Source: Vibrio sp. CB1-14
GTDB taxonomy: Bacteria > Pseudomonadota > Gammaproteobacteria > Enterobacterales > Vibrionaceae
Assembly: GCF_040412085.2 (NCBI RefSeq)
Contig: NZ_CP115920.1
Span: 992,001-1,056,000 of the forward strand
Direction: 5' to 3'
DNA length: 64,000 bases
Part shown: positions 7,673-17,067 of the stretch, piece after piece
Position numbering within the stretch: position 1 is the first letter of the stretch
Layout of the letters: each line of letters starts with the position of its first letter
Notes under the pieces: generated by a model
What the model was told of the DNA's origin: nothing
The model's database searches: none
Seen by the model: only the letters and a program-made list of their open reading frames with translations
Translations under genes and position numbers: made by a program

Positions 7673-9406
7673 TTACATTCTTTCTAGTGTCTCGATACCC
7701 AGTAGATCAAGACCTTGTTTGATAGTCTTAGCAGTCAGTGCAGCAAGACGTAGACGGCTTTGCTTCACAGCTTCGTCTTCTGCAACTAGGATTGGGCACG
7801 CTTCGTAGAAGCTAGAGAATTGCCCTGCTAGTTCGAACAGGTAGCTACACATGATGTGAGGCTGACCTTCACGAGCCACTGACTCAACCGCTTCTTCAAA
7901 TTGTAGAAGCTTAGCTACCAGTGCTTTCTCTTTTTCTTCAGTGATCTTGATGTCGCCAGTAAGCGCATCCATAGAGACACCAGCTTTAGCAAATACAGAC
8001 GCAACACGCGTGTAAGCGTACTGCATGTATGGTGCGGTGTTACCTTCGAACGCAAGCATGTTGTCCCAGTCGAACACGTAGTCTGTGGTACGGTGCTTAG
8101 AAAGGTCTGCGTATTTAACCGCTGCCATTGCAACCGTGTTCGCAATGTTTGCTTTCTCTTCGCTAGCAAGTTCAGGGTTCTTCGATTCGATAAGCGCGTT
8201 TGCACGCTCGATAGCTTCATCTAGAAGATCCGCAAGACGAACAGTGCCGCCAGCACGTGTCTTGAATGGACGACCATCTTTACCCAGCATCATGCCAAAT
8301 GCATGGTGCTCAAGTGTCGTTGATTCTGGCACATAGCCTGCTTTGCGAACGATAGTCCACGCTTGCTGTAAGTGCTGGTGCTGACGTGAATCGATGAAGT
8401 AAAGTACGCGATCCGCGCCTAGTTGCTCGTAACGGTACTTAGCACATGCGATATCAGTAGTGGTGTATAGGAAGCCGCCATCGCGTTTTTGGATGATAAC
8501 GCCCATTGGCTCACCATCTTTGTTTTTGTATTCATCAAGGAATACTACTTGTGCGCCGTCATCTTCAACCGCTAGGCCTTTTTCTTGAAGATCTTTTACG
8601 ATAGCTGGAAGCATGTCGTTGTACATACTCTCGCCCATAACGTCTTCGCGAGTCAGAGAAACGTTTAGACGGTCGTAGTTGCGCTGGTTTTGAATCATAG
8701 TGATATCAACCAGTTTCTTCCACATCTCTGCGCAGAACTCATCACCGCTTTGCAGCTTAACTACGTAGTTACGAGCGCGTACTGCGAATTCTTCGTCTTC
8801 ATCGTAAAGCTTTTTCGATTCACGGTAGAAGGCTTCTAGGTCAGAAAGCTCCATTGAAACTTCACCAGACTCTTTTTGAACGCGCTCTAGGTTTGCGATA
8901 AGCATACCGAACTGAGTACCCCAGTCACCGATGTGGTTAGCACGAACAACCTTGTGGCCAAGGAACTCTAGAGTGCGAACAACTGCATCACCGATGATGG
9001 TTGAACGAAGGTGACCAACGTGCATTTCTTTAGCAACGTTTGGAGCCGAGTAGTCAGCAACGATAGTTTGTTGCTCTTGTGTCGCAACACCTAGACGAGC
9101 ATCTGCAAGCGCTTCGTCAGCTTGCTTAGCTAGAAACTCTTCGCTTAGAAAGATGTTGATAAAACCAGGACCTGCAATTTCAGTTTTGCTAGCAATTCCA
9201 TCTAGGTCCAAAACGTCCAGAACTTTTTGCGCGAATTCTCGTGGATTAGTGCCCAACTTCTTAGCAACGCCCATTACACCGTTTGCTTGGTAGTCACCAA
9301 ACTGTGGTTTTGCAGATTGGCGAACAGCCGCAGGACTGCCTGCAGGTGCGCCAGCGGCTTCGAGAGCCTGAGATACTTTGTCGTTGATCAGTGCTTGGAT
9401 ATTCAC
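7673..9406 (-). CDS. argS: Arginyl-tRNA synthetase
   Basis: A class I synthetase that charges tRNA-Arg. It has the HIGH-type motif HVGHLRST, the N-terminal tRNA-recognition domain ([18 protein letters not shown]), a KMSK-like region ([14 protein letters not shown]) and the C-terminal anticodon-binding DALR domain ending [10 protein letters not shown] place the start at GTG 9406, because AAGGA lies 7 bases upstream and this gives MNIQALI and 577 residues, the length of the E. coli enzyme; longer in-frame starts put the ribosome site inside the gene. It is divergent from yecM. Confidence 0.97.
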   Translation of the reverse strand: MNIQALINDKVSQALEAAGAPAGSPAAVRQSAKPQFGDYQANGVMGVAKKLGTNPREFAQKVLDVLDLDGIASKTEIAGPGFINIFLSEEFLAKQADEALADARLGVATQEQQTIVADYSAPNVAKEMHVGHLRSTIIGDAVVRTLEFLGHKVVRANHIGDWGTQFGMLIANLERVQKESGEVSMELSDLEAFYRESKKLYDEDEEFAVRARNYVVKLQSGDEFCAEMWKKLVDITMIQNQRNYDRLNVSLTREDVMGESMYNDMLPAIVKDLQEKGLAVEDDGAQVVFLDEYKNKDGEPMGVIIQKRDGGFLYTTTDIACAKYRYEQLGADRVLYFIDSRQHQHLQQAWTIVRKAGYVPESTTLEHHAFGMMLGKDGRPFKTRAGGTVRLADLLDEAIERANALIESKNPELASEEKANIANTVAMAAVKYADLSKHRTTDYVFDWDNMLAFEGNTAPYMQYAYTRVASVFAKAGVSMDALTGDIKITEEKEKALVAKLLQFEEAVESVAREGQPHIMCSYLFELAGQFSSFYEACPILVAEDEAVKQSRLRLAALTAKTIKQGLDLLGIETLERM

Positions 9407-9581
9407 ACGCATTTCCTTCAAAACTTGGCTTCAATTCTTGGAATTGGATTTAATCTAGTAAATTGGCGCACATAATAGCAACTTTAGCGCCGCTCACCTA
9501 GGGGGAAAGTTTGTATTTTTTCTGATTCTAGCTCAATCCTGCTACTATTTAGCGTTTGATGACCAAAGTGAGCACAAAAAA

Positions 9582-10178
9582 ATGCAACAAACCCTGATAG
9601 AAAAAGGTCTAGTGCCTTCTGTGATGTTGAATAAAATCGATGATTTTCTAGATAATATTCAGGCTTTATGCAGCCTATTAGCTATCGATTTATCTGCTTA
9701 TCAAGCCGATCACATTGCGCTACGTATCAACGATGGTGAGTTGGCAAAAGCTGCGCATCACGCATGGCTCGACTACGGCAAAGTGATCTCTGAGGCGCAA
9801 ATTAATGGCCGCCCGATTATTGTATTGGAATTCGACAACCCTATTACAAGTCATGGCTGGTCGATCGAGTGTTTGGAGTTGCCGTACCCTGCCATTGGCA
9901 AAACACATCCAGTTGAAGATTGGGAGCATGTTGAGTTTGTGGTGCCATCTGAGGCGCAGACAGCAGACGCATTTTTGCAAGACTTGTATGCGAAGTTTCC
10001 TGAATTTGGAAGCCAGCTAGAGAAGGCAAAAGCGCAAGGTGTGAAAGTGAAATTATCGAGCCCGAAAGGCGAAGGGGAGCGATTGGCTAACCCAACAGTT
10101 GCACTTAAATTCAATGGTATATGTATCAAGCTACATCCACACAGCTTGAAAAACATCGTGGCTTCTGAGCAAGAGTAA
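9582..10178 (+). CDS. yecM: VOC-superfamily protein YecM
   Basis: A 198-residue member of the YecM family (glyoxalase/bleomycin-resistance fold), with DHIALRIND and HPVEDWEHVEFVVP segments that carry candidate metal-binding His/Glu. Its function is not established. As in E. coli it stands next to argS, here divergently, which supports the orthology. Confidence 0.88.
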   Translation: MQQTLIEKGLVPSVMLNKIDDFLDNIQALCSLLAIDLSAYQADHIALRINDGELAKAAHHAWLDYGKVISEAQINGRPIIVLEFDNPITSHGWSIECLELPYPAIGKTHPVEDWEHVEFVVPSEAQTADAFLQDLYAKFPEFGSQLEKAKAQGVKVKLSSPKGEGERLANPTVALKFNGICIKLHPHSLKNIVASEQE

Positions 10179-10321
10179 TGACTTTTCTGAGCCTTACACT
10201 ACGCTGATAAATCATGACATGATTGGTTGAAGTTTAAACACATCTGTGACGGCCTGATACCGATGAGCACGCATTAGCAAGCTACACTGAATAGAGTATT
10301 CAGTGGTGAAGGAAGCGACGC

Positions 10322-11137
10322 GTGCTGCAAAGGAAACTTATTCGTTCATTTTTATTAGGTTCAGCATGGCTATTGCTACTTAGCTTAACTAGCAATAGCC
10401 ATGCTGAGGCGTTTGATTTTGATAATGCCCCCTGTGAGCGCAGCGCCGCTCGAACGGTTTCCAATGATCATCTAGAACTCAATCTTAATTTCTGTAATCA
10501 GCTAATACGCCATAATGGCAAAAAGAGTAAGTGGACGGATGAACGCATTGCCCCTTACCTGTCTGCAGCGAATCGCTGGCTAGAGGTGATCGTTGCTGTG
10601 GATGATCTCGAGCAGCACACTCTAGACATTAATTTTCATGTAGTCCCAATGGATAACGCCAATGGGATGGCCGGGCCCGAGGCGGAGATTGACGTCAATT
10701 GGCGGTTAATTCCCACCGAAGGTTCGGTGTTTATTGGTAGCCATACGTATCAGCCGGGGTTTGATCCTGTTGAGTTCAACGCCAATATTCTGCACGAAAT
10801 GGGACATGTATTTGGCATTGGTGCCTATTCCATGGACTACACGCGCCGAGACAGCCAGCTTGGAAACCTGTTTATGGTGCGTGATAGTCAAGCCGTCAAA
10901 CGTTTCAATGAGCAGTATAAAGCCAGTTTCCGTGAACTTCCTATCAGCGATGATGGAGGACATCTCTATGATTCTAAAGGCAGTGAGGACGAAAAACGTT
11001 ACGATAAGAATGGGCAGCCTGTGCCGAACATGAGTCAAGAACTCATGGCCAACGGCACCCTAATTGGGCCTGTGACTTTGGGGATGCTGGACGACTTAGG
11101 CTATCAGGTGGACTATTCCAAAGGCGACTCTTACTAG
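10322..11137 (+). CDS. Secreted leishmanolysin-like zinc metalloprotease
   Basis: A 271-residue protein with an N-terminal signal peptide (basic start, hydrophobic LLGSAWLLLLSLTS, cleavage near SHA-EA). It carries the zinc motif HEMGHVFGIG at residues 158-167. A later His (DGGH, His214) lies 52 residues after the second zinc His, followed by ELM (Met242), matching the leishmanolysin metzincin layout in which a long insert separates the second and third zinc ligands before the Met-turn. The GTG start has AAGGA 8 bases upstream. It is probably exported to periplasm or medium; the substrate is unknown. It stands alone, followed by a terminator. Confidence 0.75.
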   Translation: MLQRKLIRSFLLGSAWLLLLSLTSNSHAEAFDFDNAPCERSAARTVSNDHLELNLNFCNQLIRHNGKKSKWTDERIAPYLSAANRWLEVIVAVDDLEQHTLDINFHVVPMDNANGMAGPEAEIDVNWRLIPTEGSVFIGSHTYQPGFDPVEFNANILHEMGHVFGIGAYSMDYTRRDSQLGNLFMVRDSQAVKRFNEQYKASFRELPISDDGGHLYDSKGSEDEKRYDKNGQPVPNMSQELMANGTLIGPVTLGMLDDLGYQVDYSKGDSY

Positions 11138-11145
11138 CAGTAGAC

Positions 11146-11186
11146 AAAAAAAAGCCGCTCTCATTTTATTGAGGGCGGCTTTTTTG
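11146..11186. terminator. Bidirectional terminator between the metalloprotease gene and purU
   Basis: Stem AAGCCGCTCTCA...TGAGGGCGGCTT is flanked by eight A on the left and six T on the right and serves both convergent genes. Confidence 0.88.
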
Positions 11187-11206
11187 AATCATGACAAGGT
11201 AACTCG

Positions 11207-12040
11207 TTATAAGATAACCGTCTTGTTGCCGTAGACGAACACGTGATCGTTAATCGCTTTGTTTAGCGCTTTCGACAATACGTTTTTCTCAACGTCACGA
11301 CCTGCTTGCGCCATATCGGCTGCACTAAAGTTGTGATCTACTGGGATCACGTCCTGCTTGATGATTGGTCCTTCGTCTAGATCGTTTGTCACAAAGTGTG
11401 CCGTTGCACCAATGATTTTAACGCCGCGGTCATAGGCTTGCTGATAAGGTTTCGCGCCGATAAAGGCTGGCAAGAAACTGTGGTGAATATTGATGATCTT
11501 ATGGTGATACTTTTCAACAAAGGTCGGAGTAAGTACACGCATGTATTTGGCAAGCACTAGATAGTCAGCATCGTATTGATCGATGGCTTCGAGCATTTTC
11601 GCTTCATGCTCTTCGCGGCTAAGACCTTCGTGAGAGACGCAGTGGTATGGGATATCAAACTTCTCTGTTAAGCCTTGAAGAATGTCATAGTTACCAATGA
11701 CAGCGGCAATGTCGACATCTAAGCTGCCATCAAAGTTCTTCATTAAGATATCACCAAGGCAATGTGCTTCTTTGGTGACGAGAATAACGACGCGTTTACG
11801 AGATGAATCAACAAGCTTGCGCTTGGTGCCTTCTGGAAGCGCGTGGTCTAGGTCAGCAAGGAAGGTCTCATCGTTGAAGTAGCCCTCAAGCTCAGTGCGC
11901 ATAAAGAAATGGCCACTGGTATTATCCACAAACTCATTGTTGTGAATAATATTGAGCTGGTGCTTGTAACAGATGTTGGTGATCTTTGAGATCAGGCCAG
12001 GTGCATCACTGCAATGCGTGAGAAGGGTTTTCTTTTCCAT
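11207..12040 (-). CDS. purU: Formyltetrahydrofolate deformylase
   Basis: This 277-residue enzyme hydrolyses 10-formyl-THF to THF and formate, balancing one-carbon pools. It has an N-terminal ACT domain (LLTHCSDAPGLISKITNICY) and a C-terminal formyl-transferase-like domain with IINIHHSFLPAFIGAKPY and GATAHFV. Length and motifs agree with E. coli PurU (280). Confidence 0.97.
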   Translation of the reverse strand: MEKKTLLTHCSDAPGLISKITNICYKHQLNIIHNNEFVDNTSGHFFMRTELEGYFNDETFLADLDHALPEGTKRKLVDSSRKRVVILVTKEAHCLGDILMKNFDGSLDVDIAAVIGNYDILQGLTEKFDIPYHCVSHEGLSREEHEAKMLEAIDQYDADYLVLAKYMRVLTPTFVEKYHHKIINIHHSFLPAFIGAKPYQQAYDRGVKIIGATAHFVTNDLDEGPIIKQDVIPVDHNFSAADMAQAGRDVEKNVLSKALNKAINDHVFVYGNKTVIL

Positions 12041-12373
12041 GATTTACTGCTTCCGTGAAAATATTGTTGTTACCTCGATACGAGCGACTCATTAGCGATT
12101 CAAACGCTTGTTGCGGACACAAACATTGAGTTGTGTAGGGCTCATATAAGGATTTAATTTGGGTGCGATCTATGAAGGTTGTACGCAATCTAACCGACAT
12201 TATTAATCTATTCTGAGTAAGGTTTCAACAAAAGAAGTGACCTAAACAGGATTGTTATCGGGTGCAAGAAGACATTTTGCTTTTCAGAACCAGTTTGAGC
12301 GGGCTGATTTCAGTTTTTGAACTGCAGAGGGTTTGGGTATACTAGGCCAATTGTTTGCAATCAGCGGTGCCAA
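12041..12373. other. Intergenic region between divergent purU and yoaA
   Basis: These 333 bases must hold both promoters. I see no convincing operator, hairpin or small gene in them. An open frame extends upstream from yoaA to 12317, but its residues do not resemble the family. Confidence 0.5.
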
Positions 12374-14332
12374 ATGGGTTCACGTACAATCAACAAAGCT
12401 TTCGCCTCCGATGGCGCGCTTGGCTCGGTTATTCCGGGTTTTCAGCCTCGTCAACCTCAGCTCGATATGGCGAACGCCGTCGAACAGGCGATTGAACATC
12501 AAACCCAGTTGGTGGTTGAAGCAGGAACGGGGACGGGTAAGACATTTGCCTATTTGGTTCCAGCGCTGCTCAGTGGCAAGAAAACCATCATTAGTACTGG
12601 CTCGAAGAACCTTCAAGAGCAGTTGTTTCACCGTGATTTACCCTTGATGGTCGAAGCGCTGGGTTTTCATGGACAAGTATCACTGCTGAAAGGTCGCTCT
12701 AACTATTTGTGCCTTGATAGACTGAGCCGCCAAATGGTGGAGAGTCATACCACTGAAACTCAGACCGATTTGCTATCACAACTGGTGAAAGTGCGTTCCT
12801 GGTCATCGGAAACCAAGTCTGGAGACCTGGGTGAGTGTGACGCTATCGCTGAAGACAGCCCGATTATTCCAACGATCACATCAACCAATGACAATTGCCT
12901 AGGTAAAGAGTGTCCAAGCTATGAAGATTGCTTTGTGCTCAAAGCAAGGCGGCGCGCGCTTGATTCTGATGTTGTGGTGGTGAACCACCATCTTTTTATG
13001 GCAGATTTAGCCATCAAAGAGACCGGATTTGGCGAGCTTATCCCTGAAGCCGACGTATTTATCTTTGACGAAGCACATCAGATCCCAGACATCGCCAGCC
13101 AATATTTCGGTCAGTCCATATCGAGTCGCCAAATTCAGGATTTGTGCAAAGACATCGAGATAGGTTATCGCACCGAAGCGCGTGACATGCGTCAGCTACA
13201 AAAAGCGGGAGAACGCCTATCGCAAGCGGCGATGGAGATGCGAATCATCCTAGGTGACACTGGATTTCGAGGCAACTGGCGTGACGCCATTGCATCGCCG
13301 AACATCAAGCGAGAAATGGAACGCTTGATGGACGCACTGGAATTTGTCATTGAGGTGCTAAAGCTGGCCTTAGGCCGCAGTCAGCTCCTGGATACCGCGT
13401 TCGAACGTGCCAACTTAATCAAAGGGCGCTTAGAGCGTGTTTGTGATGTGACGATTACCGGTTATTCCTATTGGTATGACACCTCTCCGCGACATTTCAG
13501 CCTACATATCACGCCGCTGACCGTCGCGGATAAGTTCCATGAGCAGGTCGAAATGAAAGGTGGCGCGTGGATATTCACCTCGGCAACCCTCGCAGTTTCT
13601 GATGATTTTGGGCATTTCACGTCGCGTCTCGGCTTAGTACCTAAGCAGCAGTTTTCTCTGCCGAGTCCGTTTGATTATCCAGAGCAAGCAAGGCTCTGTG
13701 TGCCGCGTTATTTACCGGAGCCAAACAGTCCGGGACTCGCTAATAAGTTGGTGAGTATGTTGGCGCCCGTGATTGAGCAAAACCAAGGACGATGCTTCTT
13801 TTTGTGTACCTCACACAGCATGATGCGTGAGCTGGGGGAGAAGTTTCGTGAAACCTTGTCACTGCCTGTCTTGCTTCAGGGTGAAACCAGCAAGCAAAAA
13901 ACGCTGGCAGAGTTTATGGAGCTTGGTAACGCACTGCTGGTAGCGACAGGGGCTTTTTGGGAAGGAATAGATGTTAGAGGTGACACCTTGAGCTGTGTTA
14001 TCATCGACAAATTACCGTTTACCGCACCCGATGATCCCTTGCTTAAAGCTCGGATCGAAGATTGTAAACTGCAAGGTGGCGACCCGTTCCAGCAGGTACA
14101 AATACCCGATGCGGTGATTACCCTGAAACAGGGCGTGGGGCGCTTGATTCGCGACCAGAAAGACCGAGGGGCACTCATTATCTGCGATAACCGATTGGTG
14201 ACGCGCGAGTATGGTGCGACCTTTTTATCCAGTTTGCCGCCGATCCCACGCACTCGTGATCTTGGTGTAATAAAACAGTTTTTAGCTCAGGATATGGCGC
14301 CTGAAGCGACAGAAGAACAAATTGAGAAATAA
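12374..14332 (+). CDS. yoaA: DinG/XPD-family ATP-dependent DNA helicase YoaA
   Basis: A 652-residue superfamily 2 helicase with Walker A (AGTGTGKT), DEAH box (FDEAHQIPD), iron-sulfur cysteines (CLGKECPSYEDC plus an upstream Cys) and a C-terminal motif VI (QGVGRLIRDQKDRG). YoaA acts in DNA damage tolerance with the clamp-loader subunit chi in E. coli. I place the start at ATG 12374 (MGSRTINKAF); upstream residues do not fit the family. tsaB begins immediately after the stop, an arrangement also seen in E. coli. Confidence 0.93.
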   Translation: MGSRTINKAFASDGALGSVIPGFQPRQPQLDMANAVEQAIEHQTQLVVEAGTGTGKTFAYLVPALLSGKKTIISTGSKNLQEQLFHRDLPLMVEALGFHGQVSLLKGRSNYLCLDRLSRQMVESHTTETQTDLLSQLVKVRSWSSETKSGDLGECDAIAEDSPIIPTITSTNDNCLGKECPSYEDCFVLKARRRALDSDVVVVNHHLFMADLAIKETGFGELIPEADVFIFDEAHQIPDIASQYFGQSISSRQIQDLCKDIEIGYRTEARDMRQLQKAGERLSQAAMEMRIILGDTGFRGNWRDAIASPNIKREMERLMDALEFVIEVLKLALGRSQLLDTAFERANLIKGRLERVCDVTITGYSYWYDTSPRHFSLHITPLTVADKFHEQVEMKGGAWIFTSATLAVSDDFGHFTSRLGLVPKQQFSLPSPFDYPEQARLCVPRYLPEPNSPGLANKLVSMLAPVIEQNQGRCFFLCTSHSMMRELGEKFRETLSLPVLLQGETSKQKTLAEFMELGNALLVATGAFWEGIDVRGDTLSCVIIDKLPFTAPDDPLLKARIEDCKLQGGDPFQQVQIPDAVITLKQGVGRLIRDQKDRGALIICDNRLVTREYGATFLSSLPPIPRTRDLGVIKQFLAQDMAPEATEEQIEK

Positions 14333-15034
14333 ATGACTTACAAAATACTCGCGATCGATACCGCAACCGAAAATTGCTCAGTGGCTTTACTTGTGGGTGA
14401 CACCACTTACGCACGCAGTGAACTTGCTCCACGTGACCACACTAAAAAAGTACTGCCAATGGTGGATGAGCTGTTGAAAGAAGCCGGTCTGACACTGGCT
14501 GAACTGGATGCGTTGGCCTTTGCTCGCGGCCCAGGTAGTTTCACTGGTGTGCGTATCTGTATTGGCATCGCGCAAGGTTTAGGCTTTGGTGCTGATTTGC
14601 CAATGATTGGCATTTCGACGCTAAAAGCGATGGCGCAAGGCGCTTATCGTGTTGGCGGCGCAACAACGGTCGCAAGTGCGATTGATGCTCGCATGAACGA
14701 GGTGTATTGGGGACGCTTTGAGCGTCTTGAGTCTGGTGATTGGCAGGACGTGGATCAAGAGCAAGTCGTTCCGCCGAGCGTGCTAGCTGAGAACCTAGAG
14801 AAAGATGAGCACACTTGGCTAACTGCAGGCACGGGTTGGGAAGCATACGCAGAAACGCTATCAACCTTAGCTATCGACACTGAAGCATCACAGGTTCAGT
14901 TCCCAGAAGCGCAAGATATTGCTTATCTTGCTCAGTTTGAACTGGCAAAGGGCAATACTGTTCCAGCAGAAGAAGCCAGCCCAGTGTATCTGCGCGATAC
15001 CGTAGCTTGGAAAAAGCTGCCGGGCAGAGAGTAA
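14333..15034 (+). CDS. tsaB: tRNA N6-threonylcarbamoyladenosine biosynthesis protein TsaB
   Basis: This 233-residue ASKHA-fold protein ([27 protein letters not shown]) is the scaffold partner of TsaD in making t6A37 in tRNAs that read ANN codons. The ATG abuts the yoaA TAA with no spacer, so the two are likely co-transcribed. An inverted repeat without a T-run (15044-15068) follows the stop. Confidence 0.95.
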   Translation: MTYKILAIDTATENCSVALLVGDTTYARSELAPRDHTKKVLPMVDELLKEAGLTLAELDALAFARGPGSFTGVRICIGIAQGLGFGADLPMIGISTLKAMAQGAYRVGGATTVASAIDARMNEVYWGRFERLESGDWQDVDQEQVVPPSVLAENLEKDEHTWLTAGTGWEAYAETLSTLAIDTEASQVQFPEAQDIAYLAQFELAKGNTVPAEEASPVYLRDTVAWKKLPGRE

Positions 15035-15077
15035 TCAAGGAGAGGGCTAGCTAGTAGATCGCTAGCCCGACTAGACT

Positions 15078-15395
15078 ATGGTTTCGATAAATGGCTTACC
15101 TTCCATACCCAACTCGCGTAAGACACAAAAAGCCAATGCAAAAAAGGCAGTGTCGAAAGCCTCCACGTCTCAATCTTCGCAATCAACAAACCAATCTACC
15201 CAGGTCACCAAAGTCGCTCAAGCGGTGGCGCACTCGGTCAAACACTTATCCGACGCTGACATGGACAAGGCTCAGGTTCAGTATGATCTTCCGGAAGGCC
15301 GATCGAAGAAGGCACTGGAAGAGTATATGAATGTCATGAATCGAGCCAAGCGCGAGGAACTCCAACAGTTGCTTGGTGTCGATATCTATATATGA
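15078..15395 (+). CDS. Hypothetical protein, 105 residues
   Basis: I do not recognise this protein. The N-terminal half is low-complexity and rich in Ser, Gln, Lys and Thr (probably disordered); the C-terminal half (about residues 55-105) is charged and helical, ending LQQLLGVDIYI. It has no signal peptide or membrane segment. It sits between tsaB and the slp fusion gene on the same strand. It looks like a real small gene on length and composition, but no function can be given. Confidence 0.6.
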   Translation: MVSINGLPSIPNSRKTQKANAKKAVSKASTSQSSQSTNQSTQVTKVAQAVAHSVKHLSDADMDKAQVQYDLPEGRSKKALEEYMNVMNRAKREELQQLLGVDIYI

Positions 15396-15408
15396 TAATA
15401 AGAGTTAT

Positions 15409-15472
15409 TTGCTTTAAGGCGAAATTGCTTTAAGACGAAATTGCCTTAGAGCCAACTTGCTTCAATTAGGGT
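15409..15472 (+). repeat. Four 16-bp tandem repeats in the leader of the slp fusion gene
   Basis: Units begin TTGC at 15409, 15425, 15441 and 15457. Units 1 and 2 differ by one base (TTGCTTTAAGGCGAAA and TTGCTTTAAGACGAAA), unit 3 is diverged and unit 4 only partly matches. The array ends 10 bases before the start codon. Confidence 0.8.
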
Positions 15473-15482
15473 ACACCCAGTT

Positions 15483-16907
15483 ATGAAAACACTTCTGAAA
15501 CTCAGCAGTATTATGGCACTAAGTGCCGTTTTGAGTGCGTGTGGCAGTCTTCCTGACACGTTAGCGACCAACAATGAGAGCGTCGTCGCGACTTATCAAG
15601 GTGTCATGGATACCAAAGACAACACCGAAGTCCGCTTAGGCGGTGTTATTGATACGGTAAAAAACCTCGCTGATAGAACGCGCATCGAGGTGGTCAACCT
15701 TCCAATCGATAAGTACGGAAAACCTGACATCAGTGAAGAGCCTAATGGCCGCTTTATTGCCTATGTCGACGGCTTCGTCGATCCGATTACTTATGCTCAA
15801 GGACGTCTAATCACAGTCGGTGGTCATAAAGAGGGGCTTGAGCGCGGTAAAATTGGCGAGTACGAAGGTGATTTCCCTGTTATCAAAGCGTATGGTAATT
15901 ACTTGTGGCGTGTTGAAGAGCGCCTAATCATCAACCGAGATTTTGGCGGCTATAACTCTTGTTGGGGCTACTATTGTGACGGCTTCTATTATCATGGCGG
16001 ACCAAGTACCGGCAGAGTCATCAAAGAGGTTGAAGTAGGATTGGACTCTAGTTTCAAAGAACAGTCGCTCAAGATAGATGACAGAACGGTTGCCTACCTT
16101 GAACGCTCAACAATAAAAACGGCCGCCAAGACGGTCGTTTTTATTCATGGTTGGATGGATAATGCCGCTAGTTTTCACGCACTCTTTCCGCTTATTGAGC
16201 AGTATGCCCCTGATTGGCGAGTCATCGCGATTGATTTACCCGGTCATGGTCACTCGAGCCATAAAAGCGCGCATCACTTTTACAACTTTCACGATTACAT
16301 TGACGATCTTCACCGCATTTTGGTTAAACTTCACGCGGTTGATGTCTGCCTAGTTGGTCATTCACTTGGTGCATTGATTGCGAGTTGCTATAGTGCAGCC
16401 TTTCCAGAAAAAGTGTCCTGTTTAGTTCAAATCGAAGCGCATATCCCACTTTCGGAATCGCCGCAGCTGAGTCCTGAGCGTTTGAGAAAAGGCATAGAAA
16501 GCCGAGAGCGCTGGCGAAATAAAACAGCCAAATCCATCCCTTCAAAACAAGATGCGATTGCGATGCGTAAACGCGCGACCAAACTCCCAACCGAAGCGGT
16601 ACTGCCGATTGTCGAACGAGATCTTCGTCAGTCGGGAGATAAGTGGGTCTGGCGACATGATAGTAAGCTCAAATGCGAGTCAGTCTATCGGATGAGCGAG
16701 CCGCAAGCCATGGCGATTATGGAAGCAGTCACCGTGCCGCACCTGATAATACTTGGCCAGCGAGGTTACGCTTATTTGCAGCGCCCTGAGTGTTTGCAGC
16801 CGCTTCGTAACGCGCAGATTGAGATGGTAGAGGGTGATCACCATTGCCATTTGGAATCACCTGAGCAGGTATTTGAACTAATACTTGGACGAGTTAACAA
16901 AAATTAA
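15483..16907 (+). CDS. Slp-family outer-membrane lipoprotein fused to an alpha/beta hydrolase
   Basis: One 474-residue frame holds two proteins that are separate in E. coli-like genomes. Residues 1-20 are a lipoprotein signal with lipobox LSAC (Cys20, then Gly-Ser, compatible with outer-membrane sorting). Residues to about 185 match the Slp family (DKYGKPDI, GFVDPITYAQGRLITVGG). From about 195 to the end is an alpha/beta hydrolase with oxyanion-loop HGWMDNA, nucleophile elbow GHSLG (Ser294) and late His in GDHHCHLE. The hydrolase would be exported with the lipoprotein. Loss of a stop codon or a small deletion between two coupled genes is the alternative to a genuine fusion. The ribosome site is weak (AGGG at 11 bases). 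Confidence 0.8.
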   Translation: MKTLLKLSSIMALSAVLSACGSLPDTLATNNESVVATYQGVMDTKDNTEVRLGGVIDTVKNLADRTRIEVVNLPIDKYGKPDISEEPNGRFIAYVDGFVDPITYAQGRLITVGGHKEGLERGKIGEYEGDFPVIKAYGNYLWRVEERLIINRDFGGYNSCWGYYCDGFYYHGGPSTGRVIKEVEVGLDSSFKEQSLKIDDRTVAYLERSTIKTAAKTVVFIHGWMDNAASFHALFPLIEQYAPDWRVIAIDLPGHGHSSHKSAHHFYNFHDYIDDLHRILVKLHAVDVCLVGHSLGALIASCYSAAFPEKVSCLVQIEAHIPLSESPQLSPERLRKGIESRERWRNKTAKSIPSKQDAIAMRKRATKLPTEAVLPIVERDLRQSGDKWVWRHDSKLKCESVYRMSEPQAMAIMEAVTVPHLIILGQRGYAYLQRPECLQPLRNAQIEMVEGDHHCHLESPEQVFELILGRVNKN

Positions 16908-16933
16908 ACAAGTGTTTGAGTCTTTCGTGCGCT

Positions 16934-16950
16934 AACTGGTCTGCTGTGTT
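16934..16950 (+). promoter_or_regulatory. Possible FadR half-site upstream of fadD
   Basis: AACTGGTCTGCTGTGTT matches the left half of the FadR operator (AACTGGTCNGACCAGTT) but the right half is poor. The position, about 120 bases before fadD, is reasonable for fatty-acid control. It is tentative. Confidence 0.35.
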
Positions 16951-17067
16951 GTAATAGCAGGAATAATAAAACATTCATAGTCCCATAAAGTGTTAACAAT
17001 ATTTTAAAACAACACTAAGTTCTGCCTATGAAACGAAAGAGTGACCTTACACGCAAGGAGTAGAATT

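Noticed and set aside
15044..15068. Terminator after tsaB
   Set aside because: The GGGCTAGC/GCTAGCCC stem is clear, but no T-run follows, so it is not counted as an intrinsic terminator.
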